This document shows, in pieces, positions 38,116 through 46,540 of a stretch of 64,000 nucleotides of DNA. Both the position numbers and the translations under genes were made by a program. Below the pieces are notes generated by a model. That model was given only the letters and a program-made list of their open reading frames with translations. It was not told the DNA's origin and made no database searches. Source of the stretch: Clostridioides difficile ATCC 9689 = DSM 1296 (GTDB lineage: Bacteria; Bacillota; Clostridia; Peptostreptococcales; Peptostreptococcaceae); the NCBI RefSeq assembly GCF_001077535.1, contig NZ_CP011968.1, positions 1,302,001-1,366,000 of the forward strand. Reading direction: 5' to 3'. Position 1 is the stretch's first letter; the number at the start of each line of letters is the position of its first letter.

Positions 38116-39780
38116 ATGTCAAAAAAGAAGACTCCATTTTTGAAAAAAGTGGGAAAGAGAAGCTGGTGTATATTTACTATAATTTTAATAATTTATAGTG
38201 TTTTAATTTATAGGCTAGTTGATATACAAGTATTAAAAGGTGATAAATACAAACAAAGTGTTGAATCACAAAGCGTTGAGAAAGTCGAGTTAAATAGTGG
38301 AAGAGGAATAATCTATGATAGAAACAACAAGAAGCTTACAGATACAAGTAAATCTCAGATATTAATTGTTGAAAAAGAAAAATTAAATAATAACTATAAA
38401 ATTTTGGAACTTATTAAGAAAGCTACTAAGATGAATGATTTAGATATATATAAAGCTGTACAAGAGCAATTGACACGCCCTATAATACAGATTCAGACTA
38501 AAAATATCGATAAGAGTATGAAAAAAGAACTTGAGAAAAATGGAATAATGGTAGAAGAAAAAACTATGAGGTACGCAAAAGATGGTTTATTATCACATAC
38601 AATAGGATATATAAAAGAAGATGATAAATCAGGTCAATCAGGAATTGAAAAGAGTATGGATAGTGTACTTAGAAATTCAAATGAAAAGTATATAAGTGCT
38701 TTTAAAGCTGGAGATGCAGGAAATGAAAAATCTCTAAACATACTAAAGGGAAGTGTAAAAACTGTTGATAATAAGGATAAAGATAGACATCTAAAAACTA
38801 CTATTGATTATAACATTCAAAAAAAATTAGAACAAATACTAAATAAAGAAGAAAATCCTACAGCAGCAATAATCTCGGAAGCATCTACAGGTGAAATTCT
38901 TGCAATGTGCTCTAGACCTAATTTTGACCAAAATGACATATCAAAAAGTTTAAAAGGAAAAAATGGAGAATTTGAAAATAGAGTTATAAAAGCGACATAT
39001 CCACCAGGGTCTGTATTTAAGATGGTAGTTTTATTTTCTGCACTTGAAAATGGTGTTATAGATGAGAACTATACTTACAACTGTACAGGTAAGACTAAAG
39101 TTGGGAATACTAATGAAATACTGCGATGTAATAAAAGAGATGGTCATGGTTTTCAAAACTTAAGACAAGCTTTTTCTAATTCATGCAATCCTGCATTTTT
39201 AGATATAGCTATGAAACTTGGAAAAGAAAAGATACTCAAATCTGCTGAAAAATTACATTTATTTGAAAAGGTTGATATTGGTCTTGATGAAGAAAAAATT
39301 AGAGAAGCTCCAAAAAACATATCAATAAGAAATTTAGCTATAGGTCAAGAAAATATAGAATTTACACCACTTCAAATAAATCAAATGACTCAAATAATAG
39401 CTAATAATGGAACATTCAAACCACTATACTTATATAAAAGTCTTGTGGACAATAATATGAATACAATAAAAACTTATAAGTCTTCAAAAAAAGAAGAACT
39501 TATTTCTCCTTATGTGTGTACACAAGTTAAAGAATATATGAAGTCTGTATCTAGGACTGGTACAGCTAAAGACCTAAAAGATATTGAAGGTGGTTGTGGA
39601 GTTAAAACTGGTACAGCTCAAAGTAGTTTAAATAAAAAAGCTATAGACCACGGATGGATAACAGGATTTTATCCTGAAGAAAGACCTAAGTATGTAATAA
39701 CTGTGTTAGTAGAAGGAACTCAAAAAGGAAATAAATCTGCAACACCTATATTTAAGGAAATATGTGAAAGTATAAAATAA
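38116..39780 (+). CDS. class B penicillin-binding protein, probably sporulation-linked
   Basis: 554 residues: N-terminal cytoplasmic tail, membrane helix (about 17-38), dimerisation domain, and a transpeptidase domain with S-V-F-K (catalytic Ser), S-C-N and K-T-G. It is shorter than FtsI/SpoVD and has no PASTA domain. In C. difficile 630 the PBP next to sigK is known as CD1229. Being convergent with sigK suggests a role in spore cortex or septum, which is inference. SD AAGGGGTG. Confidence 0.88.
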   Translation: MSKKKTPFLKKVGKRSWCIFTIILIIYSVLIYRLVDIQVLKGDKYKQSVESQSVEKVELNSGRGIIYDRNNKKLTDTSKSQILIVEKEKLNNNYKILELIKKATKMNDLDIYKAVQEQLTRPIIQIQTKNIDKSMKKELEKNGIMVEEKTMRYAKDGLLSHTIGYIKEDDKSGQSGIEKSMDSVLRNSNEKYISAFKAGDAGNEKSLNILKGSVKTVDNKDKDRHLKTTIDYNIQKKLEQILNKEENPTAAIISEASTGEILAMCSRPNFDQNDISKSLKGKNGEFENRVIKATYPPGSVFKMVVLFSALENGVIDENYTYNCTGKTKVGNTNEILRCNKRDGHGFQNLRQAFSNSCNPAFLDIAMKLGKEKILKSAEKLHLFEKVDIGLDEEKIREAPKNISIRNLAIGQENIEFTPLQINQMTQIIANNGTFKPLYLYKSLVDNNMNTIKTYKSSKKEELISPYVCTQVKEYMKSVSRTGTAKDLKDIEGGCGVKTGTAQSSLNKKAIDHGWITGFYPEERPKYVITVLVEGTQKGNKSATPIFKEICESIK

Positions 39781-39798
39781 ATTATGTACTATAAAATT

Positions 39799-39866
39799 TA
39801 AGGATATATCGTAACTTTGATTTTAGATAGAAAATTTTGTCTAATGATGTACGATATATCCTTTTA
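39799..39866. terminator. bidirectional terminator between the PBP gene and sigK
   Basis: 15-bp stem (39799-39813 with 39850-39864) enclosing a 36-nt loop, A/T-runs on each side. Confidence 0.75.
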
Positions 39867-39876
39867 AAATATAGTA

Positions 39877-40518
39877 TTAACTTTCTTGAACAAGCTCTTT
39901 TTCTAGTTTTTTAAGAGCTTTTTTTTCGATTCTAGATACATATGACCTTGATATATCGAGTTTTTGTGCAATTTCTCTTTGTGTCTTATAGCCATAAGGA
40001 GTTAACCCATATCTTAACTGGACAATTTCTCTTTCTCTAGGAGTAAGAATTTTGTTTAGTTGTTCGTAAAGTTTTCCAACTTGAACTTTTAGTTCAACTT
40101 CATCAAGAACATAGTTAGCCTCTGTACCAAGTATATCTAAAAGACTTATTTCATTACCTTCTTTATCTGTTCCGATAGGGTCTTGTAGAGATACTTGAGT
40201 TTTATTTTTTTTGTTAGATCTAATATTCATTAAAATCTCATTTTCAATACATCTAGAAGCATATGTTGCTAATCGAGTTCCTTTATCTATGTTATAAGTT
40301 TCTATAGCTTTAATTAATCCTATTGTACCTATGGATATTAAATCATCCTGATCTTCCGTTGAATTATTATATTTCTTTGCTATATAAGCTACTAATCTCA
40401 TGTTTCTTTCAATTAATGTATCTTTTGCACTTTTATCGTTTTCTATTTTAAATTTAGTTAAATACTCAATCTCTTCTTCAGGGGTTAAGGGTTTTTCAAA
40501 AGATTTAAGAGCTGCCAA
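39877..40518 (-). CDS. sigK: mother-cell sigma factor SigK, uninterrupted
   Basis: 213 residues of the sigma-70 family: region 2 with D-L-I-S-I-G-T-I-G-L-I-K and region 4 with a C-terminal helix-turn-helix (K-T-Q-R-E-I-A-Q-K-L-D-I-S-R-S-Y-V-S). TTG start after GGGGGTG. Two features matter. The frame is continuous, with no skin element inside it, unlike strain 630. There is also no N-terminal pro-sequence: residue 9 already aligns with mature Bacillus SigK. Both follow directly from the sequence. Confidence 0.96.
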   Translation of the reverse strand: MAALKSFEKPLTPEEEIEYLTKFKIENDKSAKDTLIERNMRLVAYIAKKYNNSTEDQDDLISIGTIGLIKAIETYNIDKGTRLATYASRCIENEILMNIRSNKKNKTQVSLQDPIGTDKEGNEISLLDILGTEANYVLDEVELKVQVGKLYEQLNKILTPREREIVQLRYGLTPYGYKTQREIAQKLDISRSYVSRIEKKALKKLEKELVQES

Positions 40519-41084
40519 TAGGTCACCCCCTTTTCAACGGTCACTTTAAATTATATGAAGGAGACTTATCCAAGTTGACTGTTATCTAATAAAATAATAT
40601 GCATATTTTTAGAATTTAAAACATATATTTGCAAACTTTTGAATGGAATATGACATAAAGAGTGGGAATTTAAATTTAAGTTTTTGTTGTATATATATGA
40701 AACAAGGCGAAGAAATTATTGATTTATAAAGTATAAATTGGAATTGAGGTGTCAATAAATATAAAAGGAAATAGTATTTATATATGTTTTGGTGTTGAAG
40801 TAAAAGATTAATGCAAAGTATTAGAGTCTATAAAAATATGAATATAGGAGGTGTAATTTTACAATATTTAAAAAAGTAAATGTAATTAATTGTTTGTATA
40901 AAGTTGATTACAAGCAAAAGTATCAGTCATAGTTAATACTGTTAAGGATGAAGGTGGTGTGTTAATTTATATATGTATGGGAAGAAATTTTGATTACAAT
41001 GAAAAAACTTACAAAAGATATTTACAAAAAAACTTATAGTTAAATGTTTATATATAAAATACTATTTAGGGGTTGTTTTTATTA
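40519..41084. other. 566-nt region upstream of sigK and the pilin genes, with several short decayed-looking reading frames
   Basis: On the minus strand a CATATAAT (40550-40557) could be the SigE-type -10 of sigK. On the plus strand a series of short frames follows: a GTG-led one at 40749-40811 (20 residues, S-I-N-I-K-G-N-S-I-Y-I) and an open stretch at about 40910-41039 coding V-N-T-V-K-D-E-G-G-V-L-I-Y-I. They have coding-like composition but are broken by stops and frame changes. They may be the remains of a gene linked to the pilins downstream. I cannot name it. Confidence 0.3.
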
Positions 41085-41447
41085 TTGAAAATAAGAAAGA
41101 GTGGTTTTATATCAATCGAATGTATAATAAGTATTGCTATATTATATGTGGCTGTTTATTTAGTTTCTACATCATTGTATAATTGTTATAGTTTTATCAG
41201 TAGAAATATATCTGACAGAGAAATGTTAAGTACAGCAAAAAAATATATAGAAGATGAGAAGTATAGAATACAAAATAGTAAGTATGAGTTAATTGAAGAT
41301 AAGATAGAAAAAAATTACATAAATGGATATGAAATTAACAGTAGAATAGAGCAAATTTTAGATTATTATCAATGCTATGAAATAAATATAGAGATAAAAA
41401 ATGAATTTAAAAAACTGAGGTTTAATAGCTATGTTACTAGAAAATAA
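41085..41447 (+). CDS. type IV prepilin-like protein (PilV/GspI-like minor pilin)
   Basis: About 120 residues. Leader M-K-I-R-K-S-G is followed by F-I-S-I-E-C-I-I-S-I-A-I, the prepilin motif with Gly at -1 and Glu at +5. A single N-terminal helix precedes a small globular part. I chose TTG 41085; TTG 41073 is too close to the SD AGGGG (41068-41072). First of four pilin-like genes that overlap. Confidence 0.8.
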   Translation: MKIRKSGFISIECIISIAILYVAVYLVSTSLYNCYSFISRNISDREMLSTAKKYIEDEKYRIQNSKYELIEDKIEKNYINGYEINSRIEQILDYYQCYEINIEIKNEFKKLRFNSYVTRK

Positions 41448-42147
41448 AGGCTCTATATTAATAATAACATTGATAATATTTTCTATTATAAGTACTGTGT
41501 GCATTATGTGTATAGGTTTAATTTATACACATAATAATATGTTTGAGTTAGGATACAAAGACATTCAACTAAAAGAAATTTCTTTAAGTGGAATAGAAAT
41601 ATCAGTAAGTAATGTACTTTCTTGTGTTGAGGAAGCTATTGATGTATCTAATAATGAAGACGAATTTAGAGAATATTTCTTAGGAAATAATATGATTGAA
41701 TGTATAAAAAAAATAAAAGATACATCTTATAGTAGTTTAGAAGAACTTTCTTTAAAAGTAGAAAATAATACTATTTATGACAGAGGAGATTTTTTTGAAT
41801 TTGATATAGAAAGTAATGTTAGAGAAAAAGAATTTTTAAAAGCAATAAAAGTAAGAGTGAAAATCAAAAATCCATGGATAGGAATTGACATTGAAGATTA
41901 TATGGATAAATCTAATAACAATAAAATTGATGACAAAACATTCAATAATTATAAAGCATCTGAAAATAATGAAATTCTAAATCAATTTAAAAATGAAAGT
42001 GAAAATATAAGGAATCAAGAGGTTGGTGGATTTACAGAAGAAGATGAAGAATATGAAGAAGAACTTAAACAAAACATAATTGAAAATATAAAGAAGAATT
42101 TTGATGAAAAAAACCTAGTACAGGTATATAAGTATAGGGGTGTATAA
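41431..42147 (+). CDS. PilX/GspK-like minor pilin component
   Basis: 238 residues. Leader L-L-E-N-K-G and hydrophobic stretch S-I-L-I-I-T-L-I-I-F without Glu at +5, which is the hallmark of PilX/GspK types that cap a pilus. The rest is hydrophilic and rich in Asn, Glu and Lys. It overlaps the previous gene by 17 nt and the next by 8 nt. Confidence 0.65.
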   Translation: MLLENKGSILIITLIIFSIISTVCIMCIGLIYTHNNMFELGYKDIQLKEISLSGIEISVSNVLSCVEEAIDVSNNEDEFREYFLGNNMIECIKKIKDTSYSSLEELSLKVENNTIYDRGDFFEFDIESNVREKEFLKAIKVRVKIKNPWIGIDIEDYMDKSNNNKIDDKTFNNYKASENNEILNQFKNESENIRNQEVGGFTEEDEEYEEELKQNIIENIKKNFDEKNLVQVYKYRGV

Positions 42148-42586
42148 CTTTGAAAAAAGAAGGAATGTGACTGTAATAGAATTAATAGTATCTATCAGTA
42201 TAATACTCTTGATAGTTACATTATCTTTTCCAAAAGATAATCTTGAAAATCATAAAATAAATTTATTTGCACGTCAACTTTGTTCAGATATAAGGTATGT
42301 TAGGCGAATTAATATGTTTAGTAACTACAATACATATATATATTATATAAATCAAGGTAAACACGAAGGTTATGTATTGAGAAAAGATGGTAAAAACATT
42401 AAATCAATAATGCTACCTAAAAATGCAAAAATAGCTAGGAGTATTGAAATAATAAAGTTTAAATCTGATGGGTCGCCTCAAAAGGCGTCTACAATAGAGA
42501 TATATAATAATAGATTAAGAAAAACTATAACAATAACACCTGTAAGTGGAAGAGTACTTCTGAAAGAGGGAAAATATGAAACATAA
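42140..42586 (+). CDS. GspH/FimT-like prepilin with atypical cleavage site
   Basis: 148 residues with a short basic leader then V-T-V-I-E-L-I-V-S-I-S-I, a prepilin N-terminus with Glu at +5. The residue at -1 is Asn instead of the near-invariant Gly (R-R-N before V-T-V-I-E). The GTG start overlaps the preceding gene and follows AGGGG with almost no spacing, so the start is uncertain. The C-terminal part ends in a beta-rich G-R-V-L-L-K-E-G, typical of GspH. Confidence 0.7.
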   Translation: MYNFEKRRNVTVIELIVSISIILLIVTLSFPKDNLENHKINLFARQLCSDIRYVRRINMFSNYNTYIYYINQGKHEGYVLRKDGKNIKSIMLPKNAKIARSIEIIKFKSDGSPQKASTIEIYNNRLRKTITITPVSGRVLLKEGKYET

Positions 42587-43100
42587 ATATGGTTACTTGC
42601 TTTTGGAAAGTGTAGTATCATTGTCTTCAATGGTGATAATTATACTAGTTTTATATTCTATATTTTTGTCTACAATAAACTTAAAGTTAAAAGTAGAAGA
42701 TAAGATAGAACTACAACAACAAAGTCTTGAAATCATAAAATCTATGGAAGGAATTATTGGCAATTCTATGGGAATAATGAATATATCTAATTATGAAGAA
42801 ACATTTAAAAAGACAACGTCTATAAAATGTAGATATGTAGATGAAAATAATAATGAAGAAGGCATAAGTAATAAAGAAATTATATTGAATGAAAGACGAA
42901 ATAAGTTATTTGTAAATTCTTTAAATGGCGAAAGTAGTCAAGCAGGTGGTTATGAAATTGGAGATTATGTAGATGAAATGTATGTATCAATTACTAATAA
43001 TGGTCAATATGTTAATATTAAATTGAAATTATCAAAACGTAGTCAAAAATATGAGACTGATTTCAAAATAAAAGTATGGAATTTTAGTGAAAGTATATAA
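42576..43100 (+). CDS. type IV prepilin-like protein (PilW/GspJ-like)
   Basis: 174 residues. Leader M-K-H-K-Y-G then Y-L-L-L-E-S-V-V-S-L: Gly at -1 and Glu at +5, a classical prepilin site. Overlaps the previous gene by 11 nt; ATG follows GAGGGA. Last of the cluster. No assembly ATPase or PilD gene is near, so export must use components encoded elsewhere. Confidence 0.78.
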   Translation: MKHKYGYLLLESVVSLSSMVIIILVLYSIFLSTINLKLKVEDKIELQQQSLEIIKSMEGIIGNSMGIMNISNYEETFKKTTSIKCRYVDENNNEEGISNKEIILNERRNKLFVNSLNGESSQAGGYEIGDYVDEMYVSITNNGQYVNIKLKLSKRSQKYETDFKIKVWNFSESI

Positions 43101-43411
43101 AAATACATAAATTTAAGAGAAAGAAATGACATCAATAAGTCATATAAAATATAATTATTGAGAACTATATAACTAAATAATATCAATATGTAAAGTGTAT
43201 AGATTAAGAATATAGAGGATAATAATAAAAATATAGAATAAGTAATTTGCCAAATACTTGTTTATATTGTATAACTTATGATATTATGATATTAGTAAAA
43301 ATTTGTAATCCTGACTTGACAGAATTCAAGTAAGAGATATAATTTTAAAGGCATAGTAATGTAAAATTTACTAAAAAATAAGAAATTTATTTTAATATGG
43401 AGGAACAAAAA
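43101..43411. other. 311-nt gap before efp
   Basis: AT-rich, with no ORF or hairpin of note apart from the efp promoter at 43316-43343. Confidence 0.6.
43316..43343 (+). promoter_or_regulatory. SigA promoter of efp
   Basis: TTGACA, 16-nt spacer, TATAAT (43338-43343). 5' leader is about 60 nt. Confidence 0.75.
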
Positions 43412-43969
43412 ATGGTATCAGCAGGTGATTTTAGAAAAGGTGTTACATTTGAAAAAGATGGACAACCATGTTTAGTAGTTGATTTTCAACACGTTAAGCC
43501 AGGTAAAGGAGCTGCTTTCGTTAGAACTAAATACAAAAACTTAAAAACAGGAGCTATAAGAGAAGAAAGTTTCAATCCAAGTGAAAAATTCCCTAAGGCT
43601 GTTATAGATACAAGACAAATGCAATATCTATACAATGATGGTGAGTTATATTATTTTATGGATCAAGAAAATTTTGAACAAATACCATTAAACTATGAGC
43701 AAGTTGAAGATGCAATTAAGTTCTTAAAAGAAAATGAAGTTGCTACAATAAGATTTTACCAAGGACAACCATTCCAAGTGGAAGCGCCAAACTTTGCAGA
43801 GCTAGAAGTTACAGATACAGAGCCAGGTATAAAAGGTGATACAGCAAGTAATGTAACTAAAGCAGCTACAGTTGAAACTGGAGCAGTTGTTCAAGTTCCA
43901 TTATTTATAAATACTGGAGATAAAGTAAAGATAGATACTAGAACAGGTGAATATTTATCAAGAGTATAA
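43412..43969 (+). CDS. efp: translation elongation factor P
   Basis: 185 residues, the normal length. KOW-like domain I with R-K-G, then two OB domains ending in D-T-R-T-G-E-Y. It rescues ribosomes stalled at poly-proline. ATG 43412 is chosen since GGAGGA precedes it; the frame is open from 43397. The tip residue lies in the loop K-P-G-K-G-A-A, so Lys modification is possible. Confidence 0.97.
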   Translation: MVSAGDFRKGVTFEKDGQPCLVVDFQHVKPGKGAAFVRTKYKNLKTGAIREESFNPSEKFPKAVIDTRQMQYLYNDGELYYFMDQENFEQIPLNYEQVEDAIKFLKENEVATIRFYQGQPFQVEAPNFAELEVTDTEPGIKGDTASNVTKAATVETGAVVQVPLFINTGDKVKIDTRTGEYLSRV

Positions 43970-43983
43970 AAATTTATGTATAT

Positions 43984-44030
43984 AAAAGCTTATATGTCTT
44001 AATAATATAAGATATATGAGCTTTTAGTTT
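43984..44030 (+). terminator. hairpin terminator after efp
   Basis: 17-bp stem with G-U pairs (43984-44000 with 44009-44025). The T-run after it is short. Confidence 0.7.
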
Positions 44031-44060
44031 ATATATAAAAAAGAAAGCGAGGGGTGTTAC

Positions 44061-44516
44061 ATGAAACATTTATATGAAGAAGTTGCATACTTAAAAGGCC
44101 TAGCAGAAGGACTAGAAATAAGTGCTGAAAGTAAAGAAGGGAAAATGATACATAAAATAGTTGATGCATTAGAAGTATTTGCAGATGCTATTGTAACATT
44201 GGATGAAGAACAAGAAGAACTTCAAGATTTTGTTGAATCTATAGATGAAGATTTAGCAGATTTAGAAGAAGATATTGCTGACATGGAAGAAGATCTTTAT
44301 GAAGAAGATGACGATGAGGATGATGAGGACTTCAGCTATATAGAAATGGAATGCCCAAATTGTGGAGAGTTAGTAGAAATAGACGAAGATTTGTTATATG
44401 ATGATGAAGTAGATGTTGTTTGTCCTGATTGTAAGGCTGTGATATTATCATCAGAAGATGATTGTGATGATGATTGTACATGTGGTGGTTGTTCAAGTTA
44501 TGATGATAGAGAGTAA
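44061..44516 (+). CDS. CD1247-type protein, acidic, with zinc ribbon
   Basis: 151 residues. The N-terminal helical part (1-60) is the CD1247 domain named after the C. difficile protein. A very acidic segment (about 55-93) follows, then C-P-N-C and C-P-D-C, spaced as a zinc ribbon, and a further Cys-rich end (C-T-C-G-G-C). A regulatory or nucleic-acid partner role is possible, but none is shown. It has its own terminator and sits between efp and rnc. Confidence 0.8.
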   Translation: MKHLYEEVAYLKGLAEGLEISAESKEGKMIHKIVDALEVFADAIVTLDEEQEELQDFVESIDEDLADLEEDIADMEEDLYEEDDDEDDEDFSYIEMECPNCGELVEIDEDLLYDDEVDVVCPDCKAVILSSEDDCDDDCTCGGCSSYDDRE

Positions 44517-44530
44517 AAATTCATAAGAAT

Positions 44531-44588
44531 TAAAACTGCCTATGATGCCTATGAGATATTTTGCTTCATAGGTAGTTTTATTTTTATG
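44531..44588 (+). terminator. terminator of the CD1247-type gene
   Basis: 14-bp stem with one G-U (44532-44545 with 44566-44579), followed by ATTTTTATG. Confidence 0.85.
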
Positions 44589-44678
44589 AGGAAGGGTATT
44601 ATGTATTTTGGTTTTGCAATACTTGGACAAAAATAGTACACTAGAATTTATAGAATAGGATTTTGGAGGGATGTAAAT

Positions 44679-45389
44679 ATGAAAATAAGTAAAAAATTAC
44701 TAGATAATATACAAAGATTTGAAAATGTTATAAATTATAAATTTAAAAATAAAGAATATATACTAGAAGCTCTTACTCATAGTTCATATTCTAATGAAAA
44801 TAAAAAATATAATTTTAACGAAAGATTGGAATTTTTAGGGGATTCGGTTTTAGGCATAGTGATAAGTGATTATTTATTTAATGAAGAAGCTAATCTGCCC
44901 GAAGGGGAACTAACTAAACTTAGAGCAAATATAGTCTGTGAAGATTCATTAAGTGAAGTAGCTAATGATATAAATTTAGGTATTCACATGTTATTAGGTA
45001 GAGGAGAAGAAGCAACAGGAGGAAGACATAGGACTTCAATATTAGCAGACGCATTTGAAGCTGTAATAGCTGCTATATATCTTGATGGAGGTTTTGAAAG
45101 TGCAAGACAGTTTATACTTCATCATATGGAAAATATAATTTATGATTCAAGAAAAGGAAATATATTTAGAGACTACAAAACGCATCTTCAAGAGGTGTTA
45201 CAAGGGAATGGAGAAAATAATATCTGGTACAGGCTTATAGAAGAAAAAGGACCAGACCATAATAAAAGATTTGTAATGGAAGTTGGAATTAATGACGATG
45301 TACTTGGTATAGGAGAAGGCAAGAGTAAAAAAGAAGCTGAACAGTTAGCTGCTAAAATAGCTTTAAAGAAAAAATTATGGGAAAAATAA
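44679..45389 (+). CDS. rnc: ribonuclease III
   Basis: 236 residues: endonuclease domain with the signature E-R-L-E-F-L-G-D-S (about 48-56) and a C-terminal dsRNA-binding domain. It processes rRNA precursors and other structured RNA. SD TGGAGG. First gene of the rnc-smc-ftsY block found in many Firmicutes. Confidence 0.97.
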   Translation: MKISKKLLDNIQRFENVINYKFKNKEYILEALTHSSYSNENKKYNFNERLEFLGDSVLGIVISDYLFNEEANLPEGELTKLRANIVCEDSLSEVANDINLGIHMLLGRGEEATGGRHRTSILADAFEAVIAAIYLDGGFESARQFILHHMENIIYDSRKGNIFRDYKTHLQEVLQGNGENNIWYRLIEEKGPDHNKRFVMEVGINDDVLGIGEGKSKKEAEQLAAKIALKKKLWEK

Positions 45390-45442
45390 ATATAATATGT
45401 AAAAATATAAAAAGAAATATTTATATTAGAAGGATGTTGTAG

Positions 45443-46513
45443 ATGAAAAAGAGAATTATACCTATATTTGTTCCTCACAAAGGATGTCCTCATGATTGCA
45501 TATTTTGTAATCAAAAAAAAATAACAGGTGTGAGTACTGATGTTACTAGTGAAGATGCAAGAAATATAATTGAGGAATGTTTAGAGACTATAGATAAAGA
45601 TGCAGATGTAGAAATAGCATTTTTTGGTGGTAGCTTTACTGCTATAGATATTGATATACAAAAAAGTTTATTATCAGTTGCTAAAGAATATGTAGAAAAA
45701 GGTCTTGTAAAAGATATTAGAATGTCTACAAGACCAGATTGTATTGATGAAGATATATTAAGTATGTTAAAAGAATATAAGACAAGTATAATTGAACTAG
45801 GAGTACAATCCTTAGATGAAAAAGTATTATTAGATAGTATAAGAGGTCATCAATCTGAAATTGTATACAAGAGTTCAAAGATGATAAAAAATAGTGGAAT
45901 CAAACTTGGATTACAGATGATGATTGGTCTTCCAGCTGACACAGAAGAAAAGTGTATATTTACAGCAAAAAAATTTGTAGAGCTAAAACCAGATTGTGTT
46001 AGAGTCTATCCAACTTTGGTAGTAAAAGATACAGGTCTTGAAAAGTTAATGGAACAAAATAAATATAATCCATTTACTCTTGAAGAGAGTGTAAATATAG
46101 TAAAAAAAGTTCTTGTACTGTTTTATGTTAATAATATCAATGTAATAAGAGTTGGGCTTCAAGCTACTGATGATATACAAATTGGAAAAGCTGTTTTAGC
46201 AGGACCATATCATCCTGCATTTAGAGAGTTGGTAGAAGCAGATATGATAAAAGATTATTTAGAATTTGTTATTTTTCAAAATAAAAATATAAAGCAAATG
46301 TTGGTCAAATCTAATAAAAAGAATATTTCTAAAATCATAGGAAATAAAAAAACAAATGTTAAATATATGGAAGAAAAATTTGGTGTGCTTTTAAAAACAC
46401 AAGAATCAGATTTAGATATAAATCAATTAGAAATTGTGTTAGATGGGAAAAGTTTAATTAGTGCTAATATGAGAGACATTCATAGAAAATTGTATGACAT
46501 TTATGACCTTTAG
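45443..46513 (+). CDS. radical SAM protein (Elp3/HemN-like)
   Basis: 356 residues. C-P-H-D-C-I-F-C (about 15-22) is the C-x3-C-x2-C [4Fe-4S] motif, with F-F-G-G-S-F-T near 60 as the SAM contact. Commonly annotated as an oxygen-independent coproporphyrinogen oxidase-like or Elp3-related protein. The substrate is unknown; the location between rnc and smc is typical for clostridia. Confidence 0.85.
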   Translation: MKKRIIPIFVPHKGCPHDCIFCNQKKITGVSTDVTSEDARNIIEECLETIDKDADVEIAFFGGSFTAIDIDIQKSLLSVAKEYVEKGLVKDIRMSTRPDCIDEDILSMLKEYKTSIIELGVQSLDEKVLLDSIRGHQSEIVYKSSKMIKNSGIKLGLQMMIGLPADTEEKCIFTAKKFVELKPDCVRVYPTLVVKDTGLEKLMEQNKYNPFTLEESVNIVKKVLVLFYVNNINVIRVGLQATDDIQIGKAVLAGPYHPAFRELVEADMIKDYLEFVIFQNKNIKQMLVKSNKKNISKIIGNKKTNVKYMEEKFGVLLKTQESDLDINQLEIVLDGKSLISANMRDIHRKLYDIYDL

Positions 46514-46540
46514 TTTTAATAATGAAGGGAGAGAAAAGAT

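Noticed and set aside
40525-40565. SD-masking hairpin at sigK similar to those of spoIIM and spoIIIAA
   Set aside because: The 8-bp pairing needs three G-U pairs, no good -35 is found, and no co-directional upstream gene exists that would need silencing.
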